Assembly (NCBI GenBank): GCA_002392965.1
Contig: DGIA01000028.1
Span: forward strand, 1-38,916
Length of the DNA stretch: 38,916 nucleotides
Direction of reading: 5' to 3'
DNA from: Bacteroidales bacterium UBA3834
GTDB taxonomy: Bacteria; Bacteroidota; Bacteroidia; Bacteroidales; P3
The notes under the pieces: model-generated
What the model was told of the DNA's origin: nothing
The model's input: the letters and a program-made list of their open reading frames with translations, nothing else
Databases searched by the model: none
Translations under genes and position numbers: made by a program
Part shown: positions 24,691-32,762 of the stretch, one piece after another
How positions within the stretch are numbered: the stretch's first letter is position 1
Layout: the number at the start of each line of letters is the position of its first letter

Positions 24691-24816
24691 GGTTATTCTG
24701 AAAACTTGGACACTTTTTAGATGCCTTCCAGACAGAAGCAAGGATTTCCACGCGTTGGGCGTGGACTTGCATGTTGTAATTGGAAGGCATAGGTAGTCCA
24801 AGACCTCAGAATAACC
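24691..24816 (+). ncRNA. Rod-like structured RNA candidate (unclassified; 6S-like or cis-acting leader)
   Basis: Nested perfect stems close the whole element. P1 pairs GGTTATTCTGA (24691-24701) with 24806-24816, 11 bp. P2 pairs CTTGGAC (24705-24711) with 24796-24802, 7 bp. P3 pairs ATGCCTTCCA (24721-24730) with 24781-24790, 10 bp. GCAAG (24738-24742) pairs with 24766-24770, and TCCACGC (24747-24753) with 24759-24765 around a 5-nt loop. Between P2 and P3 there is an asymmetric 9/5 internal loop. The long unbranched hairpin with an internal bubble recalls 6S RNA, but I recognise no sequence signature. No terminator follows it, so a 5' leader element of the lipoprotein mRNA is equally possible, as is a small inverted-repeat mobile element (no target duplication seen). 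Confidence 0.6.
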
Positions 24817-24907
24817 GATGAAGACAAACAAGTGCCGCGCTCTTTTTATGTGCATATTCCAAAAGGCTGAACAAGAATACCGATATTTACTAAAAAAACA
24901 AACAAAA

Positions 24908-25432
24908 ATGTACAAAAACATCAAAAAAATCACCATGTTGCTCATCGTGGGAACCACTGTGCTTACCACAGCATGCAAAAAAGAAGAACCTGTAACGCCT
25001 GCGACTTCCTCCCAGGCAGAGCAACCGGCCGCTCCCTATCAAGCAAAGGAAAGTGACATTATAGGGACATGGAGTGTTCCTTCAACATCACCCTATCTTG
25101 GAGGGAAAAAACTGGAGTATAAAACCGACCATACAATGAATCTGATTTCTGATTACAGCACCCGCACACATCAGGTGTGGACGCTGACAGGCAACACGCT
25201 CGAGAGTACTTTCACCACCACAAACATGCATGACAAAGAGTGGTGGGAGAAGATAATTCTCACGGTAAAAGGTTATGAGGAAGTGGTGAATACCCAGTAC
25301 AATTACACTGACAGGTACCTTACGGTGGAAGGTGTGATGACGTCGAATTATGATGGCGTTGCGACCAATACTGATCGCATCGATACTCTTGGTGTCATAA
25401 GCGGCCGCCTTTCGCAGCGTGTAAGACAATAG
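24908..25432 (+). CDS. Lipocalin-like lipoprotein
   Basis: A 174-residue predicted lipoprotein with lipobox VLTTAC (Cys23), followed by a Lys/Glu/Pro/Ala-rich linker. From residue 48 or so, IIGTWSVPS, then strands with LEYKTDHTMNLIS and WTLTGNTLESTF, resemble the lipocalin-like domain common in Bacteroidota lipoproteins. The ATG at 24908 is chosen because it follows a long A-rich stretch typical of Bacteroidota translation starts and gives a clean signal peptide. An in-frame ATG at 24818 would add 30 charged residues. Composition is lower in G+C than its neighbours. Function is unknown. Confidence 0.75.
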   Translation: MYKNIKKITMLLIVGTTVLTTACKKEEPVTPATSSQAEQPAAPYQAKESDIIGTWSVPSTSPYLGGKKLEYKTDHTMNLISDYSTRTHQVWTLTGNTLESTFTTTNMHDKEWWEKIILTVKGYEEVVNTQYNYTDRYLTVEGVMTSNYDGVATNTDRIDTLGVISGRLSQRVRQ

Positions 25433-25454
25433 CCACAGTTTTATTACTGACAAA

Positions 25455-25487
25455 ACAGGGGAGAAGGTTTTCTGCTTTCTCCCCTGT
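25455..25487. terminator. Bidirectional intrinsic terminator
   Basis: An 11-bp stem (ACAGGGGAGAA at 25455-25465 with 25477-25487) closes an 11-nt loop. The plus side is followed by ATTATTAG and the minus side by TTTTGTC. It separates the convergent lipoprotein genes ending at 25432 and 25510. Confidence 0.85.
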
Positions 25488-25509
25488 ATTATTAGTTTGC
25501 ATGCCTGGG

Positions 25510-26349
25510 TTATTCTAGGTGGCTGTCGGGGCCGAAGAGGCGTTTGGCGTAGGGGGTGAGGGGTGCGTGCTTGGAGAGCCAGAAGATGGGCAGCACGACG
25601 CTCTGGATGCCGCAGGCGTAAGGCGCTATCTCGTAGAGACCATAATAGACGATGATGCCGTTGCGGGCGCTGTCGATGGTGAAGTTGCGCGGCAGAGGCA
25701 TACGTTCCACGTCGGTGAACTCGTCGAAGAGGCACTCGCGAGTGTCTTTGTTCACGTCGAGATCCTGTATGGCATGGGCGATGGCCTCGCACAGCATGTT
25801 GGTGTCGGTGACGAGGTCGGTGAGGTGGATGGCGTTGCCGGTTTCCAGGTCAATGGTCAAGAAGCTAGTTGAATGAAGGCCATGGGCGGCACCAAAGGGA
25901 AAACTCTCCTGATGGACGGTGAAGACCGCCAGATTGCAATCTACGGTACATGTGCCCTGAAGGTCAATGTAGCTGTATTCGCGCTCCTCGTCGATGCTGT
26001 CCACGCGTATAATCTTGGCGGTCTCGTCGGGGTAGAAGAACCATCCGTCGATGCCGTCGGGGGCCATCCAGTAGTCTGGGGCATTGGCGATGTCGGTCAC
26101 GGTGCTGTCGTCGAAGTAGAGGTACTGTAATTCCCGCAGGGCTTTTTCGCTGACGGTGCCTTTGTTGGGCCACACGATGGAGTAGGAAATCTTGTTTCCG
26201 ACGGTGTCGATGTCGCCAAAGAACGGCTCGTCGAAAACCTGGATGAAGCAGTGCTCATCGCTGACGGTGTAGGTGTTGAATTCTTTTTTCTTGTGACAGC
26301 CTGACAGCAGCAAGGCGGTAAGAGCGAGTACAAAGGTCAGTCTTTTCAT
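25510..26349 (-). CDS. DUF3298-type lipoprotein
   Basis: A 279-residue predicted lipoprotein (lipobox LLLSGC, Cys18). The mature part resembles DUF4163/DUF3298 proteins such as the RsiV ectodomain: a YSYIDLQGTCTVDCNLAVFTVHQESFPFGAAHG region followed by FLTIDLETGNAIHLTDL and a FTIDSARNGIIVYYGLYEIAPYACG segment near the end. In the related RsiV this fold binds lysozyme; whether this one does is unknown. The ATG at 26349 overlaps the epimerase stop by 4 nt; longer upstream starts are in the wrong composition. It is the last gene of the eight-gene operon. Confidence 0.8.
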   Translation of the reverse strand: MKRLTFVLALTALLLSGCHKKKEFNTYTVSDEHCFIQVFDEPFFGDIDTVGNKISYSIVWPNKGTVSEKALRELQYLYFDDSTVTDIANAPDYWMAPDGIDGWFFYPDETAKIIRVDSIDEEREYSYIDLQGTCTVDCNLAVFTVHQESFPFGAAHGLHSTSFLTIDLETGNAIHLTDLVTDTNMLCEAIAHAIQDLDVNKDTRECLFDEFTDVERMPLPRNFTIDSARNGIIVYYGLYEIAPYACGIQSVVLPIFWLSKHAPLTPYAKRLFGPDSHLE

Positions 26350-27206
26350 AGGATGTGGATTGTATAGGTGAAACGGTATTGTCCTTGGGGTGCGAGGCGG
26401 TGGCAGTAGGTGCGCTCGCTGATGTCGCCGGCGAAGCCTTTCGTGTCGCAGATGCCGCACCAGGGCTCGAGGCATACAAAGGGGCAGTCCTCTTTGTGTG
26501 GCGCCCAGATGCCGAAGGCCTCGGCCTGCGGGCAGCTGACGCAGAGGACGGGGCACCCTTGCTTGTCGCAGAGTTCGGCAGTGGTTATCTGCGCGTCCTC
26601 GAAGATGAGGGCGTCGTGGGCAAAGGTGTCTGCCTCAAGGGACATTTTGGCCGGGATGCTGCGCGGTGTAAGTAACGGTATGCGGTTGCCGTCGTCGAGG
26701 GCGGAGGTGATGACGGGGCTGACGGAGGCGCCATCCTTGTCGTAGTAGCGCACATAGCCGTGTATCTTGTCTGCAGCATTGTAGTCGGGCAGTATAAAAC
26801 CAGGATGGGCGCCAATCTGGAAGTGTATATTGCACCGGTCGCAGTTGGTTACCGTCCATGTGATTTCCACGCTGCTGCCGTCGAGACGGTATTTCACCTC
26901 GAGGGAGAAACGGTAGGGGTATTGTTCTGTGCGGTCGGCGTCCACCATCTGCAGGTGACCGTTTCCCATGGCCTTAAACTCGTTGTCGCGGGCGAATCCG
27001 TGTTGCTTCATTGGGTATGTCTTCCCGTCAATGCGGATGATGTTCTCAAACGGCTTGCCCACAGCGGGGAAGAGTATCGGCGCGTGGCGGTTCCAGAAGG
27101 CAGGGTCGCCGCACCACATATATTCCCGATCCCCTTTCACGAGGCTGACTAATTCGGCTCCGTGTTCGGCCACCTCGATGGATAGTATGTCGTTGGTTAG
27201 CTTCAT
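26346..27206 (-). CDS. Aldose 1-epimerase family protein (GalM/YeaD-like)
   Basis: A 286-residue member of the aldose epimerase/galactose mutarotase superfamily. Visible marks are APILFPAVG near residue 43, the MKQHGFARD motif (first active-site His) near 66-74, and IGAHPGF about 80 residues later with the second His. Such enzymes interconvert sugar anomers or hexose-6-phosphate anomers. It overlaps TfoX-N (start) and the DUF3298 gene (stop) by 4 nt each. Shared transcription with two glycosidases fits processing of released sugar. Confidence 0.88.
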   Translation of the reverse strand: MKLTNDILSIEVAEHGAELVSLVKGDREYMWCGDPAFWNRHAPILFPAVGKPFENIIRIDGKTYPMKQHGFARDNEFKAMGNGHLQMVDADRTEQYPYRFSLEVKYRLDGSSVEITWTVTNCDRCNIHFQIGAHPGFILPDYNAADKIHGYVRYYDKDGASVSPVITSALDDGNRIPLLTPRSIPAKMSLEADTFAHDALIFEDAQITTAELCDKQGCPVLCVSCPQAEAFGIWAPHKEDCPFVCLEPWCGICDTKGFAGDISERTYCHRLAPQGQYRFTYTIHIL

Positions 27207-27529
27207 TTCTTTTTGACTTTAGGTTTAGGGTCTGGCAGTTCGGTGCAGGTGGCACGCACCAGTGCCGACAGATATTCGCGGTCATCGACGTCTTCTATGT
27301 AGAAGTGGGGCTTGGCGCCAGGGTAGGGTGGACGCATGTCCTCGATGCGCAGCAGCTTGCGTCCCGCCTCGGTGTACTTCACGTAGAAGCCGTTGTCGCA
27401 CACAAGGCCGAAAGGCTTGCCGTCGCAATAGACGCAATAGTCGCCGAACATCTTGCGGGCCTCGATTTTGGCGGTGCCGCAGGTGCATTGGTCAATGATA
27501 TACTGTACAAAGTCAGGGTTGCTTGCCAT
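27203..27529 (-). CDS. TfoX N-terminal domain protein
   Basis: A 108-residue protein with the TfoX-N fold: an opening FVQYIIDQC, then ARKMFGDYCVYCDGKPFGLVCDNGFYVKYT, and a YLSALVRATC helix near the end with a short Lys-rich tail. TfoX (Sxy) proteins activate competence genes in gammaproteobacteria; stand-alone N-domains in Bacteroidota have no established role. The start at 27529 is set by homology and lies 4 nt after the GH78 stop; a longer frame reaching back to 27763 is inside GH78. Its stop overlaps the epimerase start by 4 nt. Confidence 0.88.
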   Translation of the reverse strand: MASNPDFVQYIIDQCTCGTAKIEARKMFGDYCVYCDGKPFGLVCDNGFYVKYTEAGRKLLRIEDMRPPYPGAKPHFYIEDVDDREYLSALVRATCTELPDPKPKVKKK

Positions 27530-27533
27530 AATT

Positions 27534-29750
27534 TTATGGTTTGGTTTCAAATGTCCATTCTCCAGGCCCGACAGTGCGCTCGTTGGGGGTGTCGGGGAAG
27601 AGGGTGGCGGTTGTACTTTCGGGAATTTCAATCTTAAGTTGCCCGTTTCCGAGTTCCACACGGATGGTACCATAGAGGGTGGGCTTGGTGCATCTAACCC
27701 ATTCGATGCCTTCGCAAGGCTGCGGGTCGATGAAGAAGTGTTTGTAGCCGGGCTGCTGCTCATCGGGGCGGATACCGGCCAGTGCCTGATAGAACCAGAT
27801 GCCGATGCCGTTGTAGCAGTTGTGCACGCGGCTGCGGTCCTCCTTGCCGGGACGGCCGCAGTCCCACGACTCCCAGGTGGTGGTGGCTCCTTGATTTATC
27901 ATATTGAGGTAGCTGGGATAGTCCTCCTGGCGCAGGATGGTGGCCATGAGGTCGGTCTCCCTTTCTCGTATGCACCACTCGGTGAAGATGGATACACCCA
28001 TGAGGCCGGCGGCGATATGGTCACGGTACTTCCCGTGACAGTCCTTGATGAGTTGTTCCTTCACCGCCACGGCGGTGGCGCTGTCGGGTGGTATGTCCAT
28101 CAGCAGGGCGTAGCACTGGTCGAGGGGCGTGCCGTTGGCGTAGGTGTGGCTTTCGGGATGGTAGAAATGGCGATGGATGGCAGTGTTGAGGTTCCTGCGC
28201 CATTCGGCATAGTGCCGTGCGTCGTCGGGATGGCCTGTCATGCGGGCCATTTGCACCAGGTCCGCCAGACAGTCGCTGATGAAACAGCTGCTGGCGTGCA
28301 GAACGCTCTCACCGCCCTTGTCAACACCTTCGGGGACGGCCCAGTCGCCGAGAAACCAGCTGTGGCGCTTGTTGTCGGGCCACGGCTGTAGGATGTAGTC
28401 CTCGCTGTGGAGCTCGATGTACTCCAGCCAGCGCTTCATGTCGTCGTAATGGCGGTAGATGAGGCTGCGGTCGCCGTAGTTAAGGTAGGTACGCCACGGG
28501 GATTTGACCACGAAGCCCTGCCAGTAGGGGCCGCCGCCTGTGCGGAAGGCAGGGGCCACATAGGGCAAGTCGCCGGTGCTGTCCATGGCGTCGTGCCAGG
28601 CCTGCATCCAGTTGGCGTAGGTGGATCGCACGTCCCAGAGGGTCTGGAGGGTGTTGGTGGAGGAGTTGCCGTCGCCGCCGTAGCCCATGCGCTCGATGTG
28701 GGGGCAATCGACCATATATCCACTGAAGGTGAGGCAGCTGAGTGTATATTTCACCATGTCGTGGATGGCGTTGAGACGCTGGTCGGAGCATTCGAAGGTG
28801 GCGCCGCCATAGGGATTCACAGCGCTGATTTGCAAGGCGCGGGCATGTCCCACACCAGCCCCTTTCACTCTCACATAGCGGAAAGAGTGCATCTGGAAGC
28901 GGTTGCGGAAGATATTGTACGGAGCGCGGTCGGAGACGAAGACGTCGGTCTCGGTGAAAGGAGGCTTTGCCTCCAGATGGTCGAGATACTCCATTGTCAC
29001 CGCCTGCCCAGAATCCATCAGGCCGTATACGGCATAGAACAACCCAGTCATCATGCGGCCGAAGTCAATCAGCGTCGAGCCGTCGGGCAAAGTTGTCTGC
29101 TCGACAGGATCCAAGGCGTCGACTATGCGGTTGCACGCAAACTCCTGACGTGAGACAGTGATGTCCTTTGCGTCATACACCGATGCTGGACGCCATCTCT
29201 CTTTCACACGTGAATCGTACCGTTCCCCACCGAACTGCACCGGTTGCCAGCTGCCGGTATAGCTGTAGGGGCTGGGCGAAGCCTCCCAAGTGCTGTCGGT
29301 TTTGAGTATTTCATATATCAGTCCGCATTCTCCGTCTGAGACGGTTTTCTCCACCGTCGCCTGGGCCACCGCCGGAGTGCCGTAGATGCGACCCCAACCT
29401 TGGCCGAGCCACAGCATCAGCTCGTTATCGCCCTCGTGGATGAGGTTGGTGATGTCGTAGGTGACCTCCAGCGCCCGCTTGTCGAGCTGCGACACGGCGG
29501 GCTGCATCACATAATCGCCCACTTTTGTATTATTTACATACACCTCATGGTAACCCAGCGAAGCAACGGACACCTGAAAGCTGACGGTCTGGAAGTCGGA
29601 TGGTCGCAGTTCACCGTGGTCGATATGGAACGTAGTGCGCAGCATCGGTGTCTCCGCCCACCCGCTGTCATTGCGGCATCCGATGAACTCCTGCGTCGAA
29701 GCACCTGTGGCAATCAACAGCATCAATATTATGCTTACAATCCGTTTCAT
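27534..29750 (-). CDS. GH78-type alpha-L-rhamnosidase-like glycoside hydrolase
   Basis: A 738-residue secreted enzyme with a signal peptide (MKRIVSIILMLLIATGAS). The N-terminal jelly-roll resembles Bac_rhamnosid_N (LGYHEVYVNNTKVGD, LWLGQGWGR). The (alpha/alpha)6 domain carries DCPHIERMGYGGDG near residues 350-364, with Asp, Glu and Asp spaced 0, +5 and +12, the same spacing as the catalytic loop of Bacillus RhaB. The C-terminal part ends in a short beta domain. It would release alpha-L-rhamnose from glycans, but GH78-like proteins are diverse and the substrate is not proven. It overlaps the GH97 stop by 4 nt. Confidence 0.85.
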   Translation of the reverse strand: MKRIVSIILMLLIATGASTQEFIGCRNDSGWAETPMLRTTFHIDHGELRPSDFQTVSFQVSVASLGYHEVYVNNTKVGDYVMQPAVSQLDKRALEVTYDITNLIHEGDNELMLWLGQGWGRIYGTPAVAQATVEKTVSDGECGLIYEILKTDSTWEASPSPYSYTGSWQPVQFGGERYDSRVKERWRPASVYDAKDITVSRQEFACNRIVDALDPVEQTTLPDGSTLIDFGRMMTGLFYAVYGLMDSGQAVTMEYLDHLEAKPPFTETDVFVSDRAPYNIFRNRFQMHSFRYVRVKGAGVGHARALQISAVNPYGGATFECSDQRLNAIHDMVKYTLSCLTFSGYMVDCPHIERMGYGGDGNSSTNTLQTLWDVRSTYANWMQAWHDAMDSTGDLPYVAPAFRTGGGPYWQGFVVKSPWRTYLNYGDRSLIYRHYDDMKRWLEYIELHSEDYILQPWPDNKRHSWFLGDWAVPEGVDKGGESVLHASSCFISDCLADLVQMARMTGHPDDARHYAEWRRNLNTAIHRHFYHPESHTYANGTPLDQCYALLMDIPPDSATAVAVKEQLIKDCHGKYRDHIAAGLMGVSIFTEWCIRERETDLMATILRQEDYPSYLNMINQGATTTWESWDCGRPGKEDRSRVHNCYNGIGIWFYQALAGIRPDEQQPGYKHFFIDPQPCEGIEWVRCTKPTLYGTIRVELGNGQLKIEIPESTTATLFPDTPNERTVGPGEWTFETKP

Positions 29751-32155
29751 CGTCTCTCTCTTATCGAGACGGCAAAGCCGCCGCAGGGGGCCATCTTCAT
29801 CTTTAAAACGGTCTTGCTGGTGACGGTCTTCTTGGTGATGGTGTAGGCTTTGGGGTTATAGCCTTCTTTCTGTGCGGCCTCCCAGCCGATGGTGACATCC
29901 GACACATAGCCGCTGGCATCCTTGGCGTCGGCATATATGGTGGCTTCGTACTTCACGCCTGGCTTCAGGAAGTTGAGCTTCACTTCCACCTCGCGGGCAT
30001 TCTCGTCGGTGATGCCGCCGATGTACCAGGTGTCCAGGGGTTCTAGATTGTCTAAACCTTCTAATTTGTCTAGATTATCTAGGCCATAGACGAAGCGGGC
30101 AGTGTTGCTGATGACTCCTTTTTTTCCGTCGGGTAGCTCACCGAGGCCGTTGGCGGCCTGGTTCAAAGAAGAAACCTTCGGCTTGCGGGCAGTGACGATA
30201 TAGTCGCCGGGCTCGGCGTAGAGGTAGATGCTGGTATCCCAGTCCACAGCGACGTCCTTGATAAACTGGAAGGCGTCCATGTGCGGCTCGTAGTGCTCGG
30301 GGAAGTCGGCAGCCATCTGCAGTGGCGAATAGAAGGTGACGTAGAGTCCGAGCTGGTTGCAGATGGTGTGGCGCATGAGGTCGCGGTTCCACGGGGCGTT
30401 CTTCTCCATGTCGGTCTCGAAGATACCGGGGGTGTAATCCATCGGGCCACCCTGCAGGCGTGTGAAGGGCAGGATGGTGGTGTGGCCGGGATTGATGCGG
30501 CCGCGGAACTCGGTGCCCATAGCGCTCTCGTTGCCAATCATGTTGGGCCAGGTACGGCAGAGGCCCGTGGGTCGCACCGCCTCGTGGGCGTTGACCATGA
30601 TGTGGTGCTTGGCGGCCTCGACGATGGCGCGGTGGTAGTGGTTGATGATAGGCTGGCTGTAGTGGTGCTCGCCATGGGGTACGATATGGCCCACATAGCC
30701 GCTCTTCACGGCATCGTAGCCATACTGGTTCATAAGGTTATAGGCACGCTCCATGAAACGCTCGTAGTTGGTCACCGACGAGCTGCTCTCGTGGTGCATG
30801 ATGAGGCGGATGCCCTTCTCATGGGCATACCGGTTCAGCGCCGGCAGGTCGAAATCAGGATAGGGGGTGAGGAAATCGAAGACATAGTCCTTGTCCTTGC
30901 CGTACCAGTCTTCCCAGCCGATGTTCCATCCCTCGATGAGTAGCGCGTCGAAGCCGTGCTGGGCGGCAAAGTCGATATAGCGTCGCACATTGGCATTGTT
31001 GGCGCCGTGACGGCCGTGGGGCTTGGCTTTGCTGTAGTCGGTGATGGCTCCCTGCAGCGACGGCGGCAGCGACGGGTCGCCCGGCAGACGCACCGAGGGG
31101 AAGTCGTTGGTGTAGCCCCAGGTGCTGTGGTCGCTGATCATCTCCCACCACACGCCCATGTACTTCACAGGGTGTATCCAGCTGACATCCTCCAAGGCAC
31201 AAGGTTCGTTGAGGTTGAGGATCAGGCGCGAGCGGAGCACGTCGGTGGCCTTTTCACAGACCTGGACGGTGCGCCATGGCGAGTAGCAGGGCGAGGTGAG
31301 ACGGCCGACATAGCCTGTGGCATCGGGCGTGAGATGTACTTTTAATCTATATACCTCCTCGTTATAAGTCAAGTCCAGATTCATGGTAGGGAAATCCAGC
31401 ACTGCTGCCTCGTGTATGTTGAGGTATAGTCCGTCGTTGGTCTTCATCTGCAGAGCGGTCTGAAGGCCTGTGTCGGAGAAACTCTTCCAAGGCCAACCTC
31501 CACTGATATGGGGGTTGTCGTGCAGCTCACGCACCTGGCTAAGACGGCTCTGGGTATAGTTGAACTCCTGCGTGTCGTAGTCGCCGGGGATCCACCATGC
31601 CGTATGGTCGCCCGCCATTCGGAACTCCGTCAGCTCGTCGGTGAGCCAGAAGGTGACGAGGGAATTGAATGTGTGATTGTTTGAATGCGTGAGTGCGTTG
31701 ATATCGGAAGGGAATTCATAGCGGAACCCCAGACCGTCGTCATAGAGGCGGAAACGCACCACCATCACCGTCGGCTTGTTGACACGTTTGCCCTCGTGGT
31801 CGAGGTAGTAGTCCTGTACCAGCATGACGCAGAGTTCGTTGTAGTGGTTGCGGATGTTGGCCTCCTCGCCCCACACGGGCTGCCAGACTTCATCGAAGGT
31901 GTTGTGCTGCACGTGGCCGATTTTAAACCCCGATGCGAGGTCGCTCTTGCGCCACTCCAGAGTGAAGCCCATTCGCGACGGCAGCACCACTGCTTTCCCG
32001 TCGCGGTAAAGGCTGTAATATGGCATACCGTCCTTCAATTCAAACTTTGCCTCCATCCGCCCGTCAGGGCTCTTTAATGATTCACGGGTATCCTGACTCC
32101 TGGCTGTGAAGCTCAAAGCCAGCATCGTCAACAGGGCAAATGCTATCCGTTTCAT
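29747..32155 (-). CDS. GH97 alpha-glucosidase-like glycoside hydrolase (SusB-like)
   Basis: An 802-residue secreted enzyme with signal peptide MKRIAFALLTMLALSFTARS. It shows the GH97 N-terminal sandwich, a TIM barrel (LLIEGWNIGWEDWYG) and a C-terminal domain. Glu456 (MHHES), Glu525 (NAHEA) and Glu549 (GTEF) have the same spacing, +69 and +24, as Glu439, Glu508 and Glu532 of Bacteroides SusB as I remember it, which places it in the inverting, alpha-glucosidase-like branch. The start at 32155 is set by the signal peptide and a 4-nt overlap with the cupin gene. Two short-repeat insertions (30032-30085 and 31665-31696) lie in the reading frame. Confidence 0.9.
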   Translation of the reverse strand: MKRIAFALLTMLALSFTARSQDTRESLKSPDGRMEAKFELKDGMPYYSLYRDGKAVVLPSRMGFTLEWRKSDLASGFKIGHVQHNTFDEVWQPVWGEEANIRNHYNELCVMLVQDYYLDHEGKRVNKPTVMVVRFRLYDDGLGFRYEFPSDINALTHSNNHTFNSLVTFWLTDELTEFRMAGDHTAWWIPGDYDTQEFNYTQSRLSQVRELHDNPHISGGWPWKSFSDTGLQTALQMKTNDGLYLNIHEAAVLDFPTMNLDLTYNEEVYRLKVHLTPDATGYVGRLTSPCYSPWRTVQVCEKATDVLRSRLILNLNEPCALEDVSWIHPVKYMGVWWEMISDHSTWGYTNDFPSVRLPGDPSLPPSLQGAITDYSKAKPHGRHGANNANVRRYIDFAAQHGFDALLIEGWNIGWEDWYGKDKDYVFDFLTPYPDFDLPALNRYAHEKGIRLIMHHESSSSVTNYERFMERAYNLMNQYGYDAVKSGYVGHIVPHGEHHYSQPIINHYHRAIVEAAKHHIMVNAHEAVRPTGLCRTWPNMIGNESAMGTEFRGRINPGHTTILPFTRLQGGPMDYTPGIFETDMEKNAPWNRDLMRHTICNQLGLYVTFYSPLQMAADFPEHYEPHMDAFQFIKDVAVDWDTSIYLYAEPGDYIVTARKPKVSSLNQAANGLGELPDGKKGVISNTARFVYGLDNLDKLEGLDNLEPLDTWYIGGITDENAREVEVKLNFLKPGVKYEATIYADAKDASGYVSDVTIGWEAAQKEGYNPKAYTITKKTVTSKTVLKMKMAPCGGFAVSIRERR
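30032..30085 (-). repeat. In-frame 9-bp-period repeat inside the GH97 gene
   Basis: On the plus strand six 9-nt units run back to back, close to NTCTARNTY (for example TTCTAGATT, GTCTAAACC, GTCTAGATT). They encode the peptide GLDNLDKLEGLDNLEPLD. The stretch is A+T-rich in a G+C-rich gene and keeps the frame. Confidence 0.8.
31665..31696 (-). repeat. 8-bp-period repeat inside the GH97 gene
   Basis: On the plus strand four 8-nt units (TTGAATGT, GTGATTGT, TTGAATGC, GTGAGTGC) amount to an imperfect 16-nt duplication. They encode part of ALTHSNNHTFNSL in the N-terminal domain. The stretch is A+T-rich compared with its flanks. Confidence 0.55.
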
Positions 32156-32499
32156 TTGTTTGCGACATTTAGTTCCGGTACTATGGCTAAGAAAATCAGC
32201 GGCTCGGTGGTGCTGGCGTTGATGAGGGCGTGGGCGTGGCTGCAGGGGCAGTAGTGGCACTGCCCAGCGGAGAGCCTTTCCTCACCGTCGTCATAGCGGC
32301 AAAGGGCCTCGCCACTGAGTATATAGATGATTTCGCTGTTGGTCTCATGGTGGTGGTAACCGATGGAGCAACCCACCTCAAGCCGTCCGCGCATAATCTT
32401 GTTGGTCCCGTCGTTGAATGTGCGGAACAGTGTGTCACCTTCGCCGCCTTTGAACTGCGGATTGGCGATCTCCGGAATCTTGTTGAAATCTATCACCAT
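32152..32499 (-). CDS. Cupin-domain protein
   Basis: A 115-residue single-domain cupin. The first metal-binding motif is GYHHHETNSEIIYILSGE (residues of about 46-63) and the second is the GQCHYCPCSHAHAL region. The His residues would bind a divalent metal. The function could be sensing or an isomerase or dioxygenase activity; nothing decides which. The ATG at 32499 follows the TSCPD stop by 5 nt, and its stop overlaps the GH97 start by 4 nt. Confidence 0.88.
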   Translation of the reverse strand: MVIDFNKIPEIANPQFKGGEGDTLFRTFNDGTNKIMRGRLEVGCSIGYHHHETNSEIIYILSGEALCRYDDGEERLSAGQCHYCPCSHAHALINASTTEPLIFLAIVPELNVANK

Positions 32500-32504
32500 A
32501 GTCT

Positions 32505-32762
32505 TTATTGTTTTCTTTTCAGTTGTTCCAAGGCGCGGCAGAGCTGGTCGGGGCACGAGGTGGGCTTGTCGCCGCAGCGAATACCGTCGAGGCGGGCGAT
32601 GACATCGTCAATCTTTTGTCCCTGCACCAGACGGCAGATACCCTGCAGGTTTCCGTGGCAGCCGCCAAGGAACTGGACCTGCTGGATGACGTCGTTGTCG
32701 TCGGCCACCGCGTCAATCAGCACCGAGCAGGTGCCTTGGGTGGGGTATTGTATGTGTTTCAT
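32505..32762 (-). CDS. TSCPD-domain protein (TIGR03905-like)
   Basis: An 85-residue protein with the eponymous TSCPDQL motif near residue 68, GGCHGNLQGI near 33-42, and a CSVLIDAVADD opening. The domain is also found at the C-terminus of some ribonucleotide reductases; free-standing copies are of unknown function. It overlaps the NUDIX stop by 4 nt. Confidence 0.88.
   Translation of the reverse strand: MKHIQYPTQGTCSVLIDAVADDNDVIQQVQFLGGCHGNLQGICRLVQGQKIDDVIARLDGIRCGDKPTSCPDQLCRALEQLKRKQ

Noticed and set aside
24691..24816. The structured element as an insertion-sequence remnant or MITE
   Set aside because: No target-site duplication flanks the outer repeats, and internal stems are nested along the whole length rather than limited to the ends; kept as an alternative only.
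24818..24907. An N-terminal extension of the lipocalin-like lipoprotein from the ATG at 24818
   Set aside because: It would put 30 charged residues ahead of the signal peptide; the ATG at 24908 follows an A-rich leader and gives a normal lipoprotein signal.
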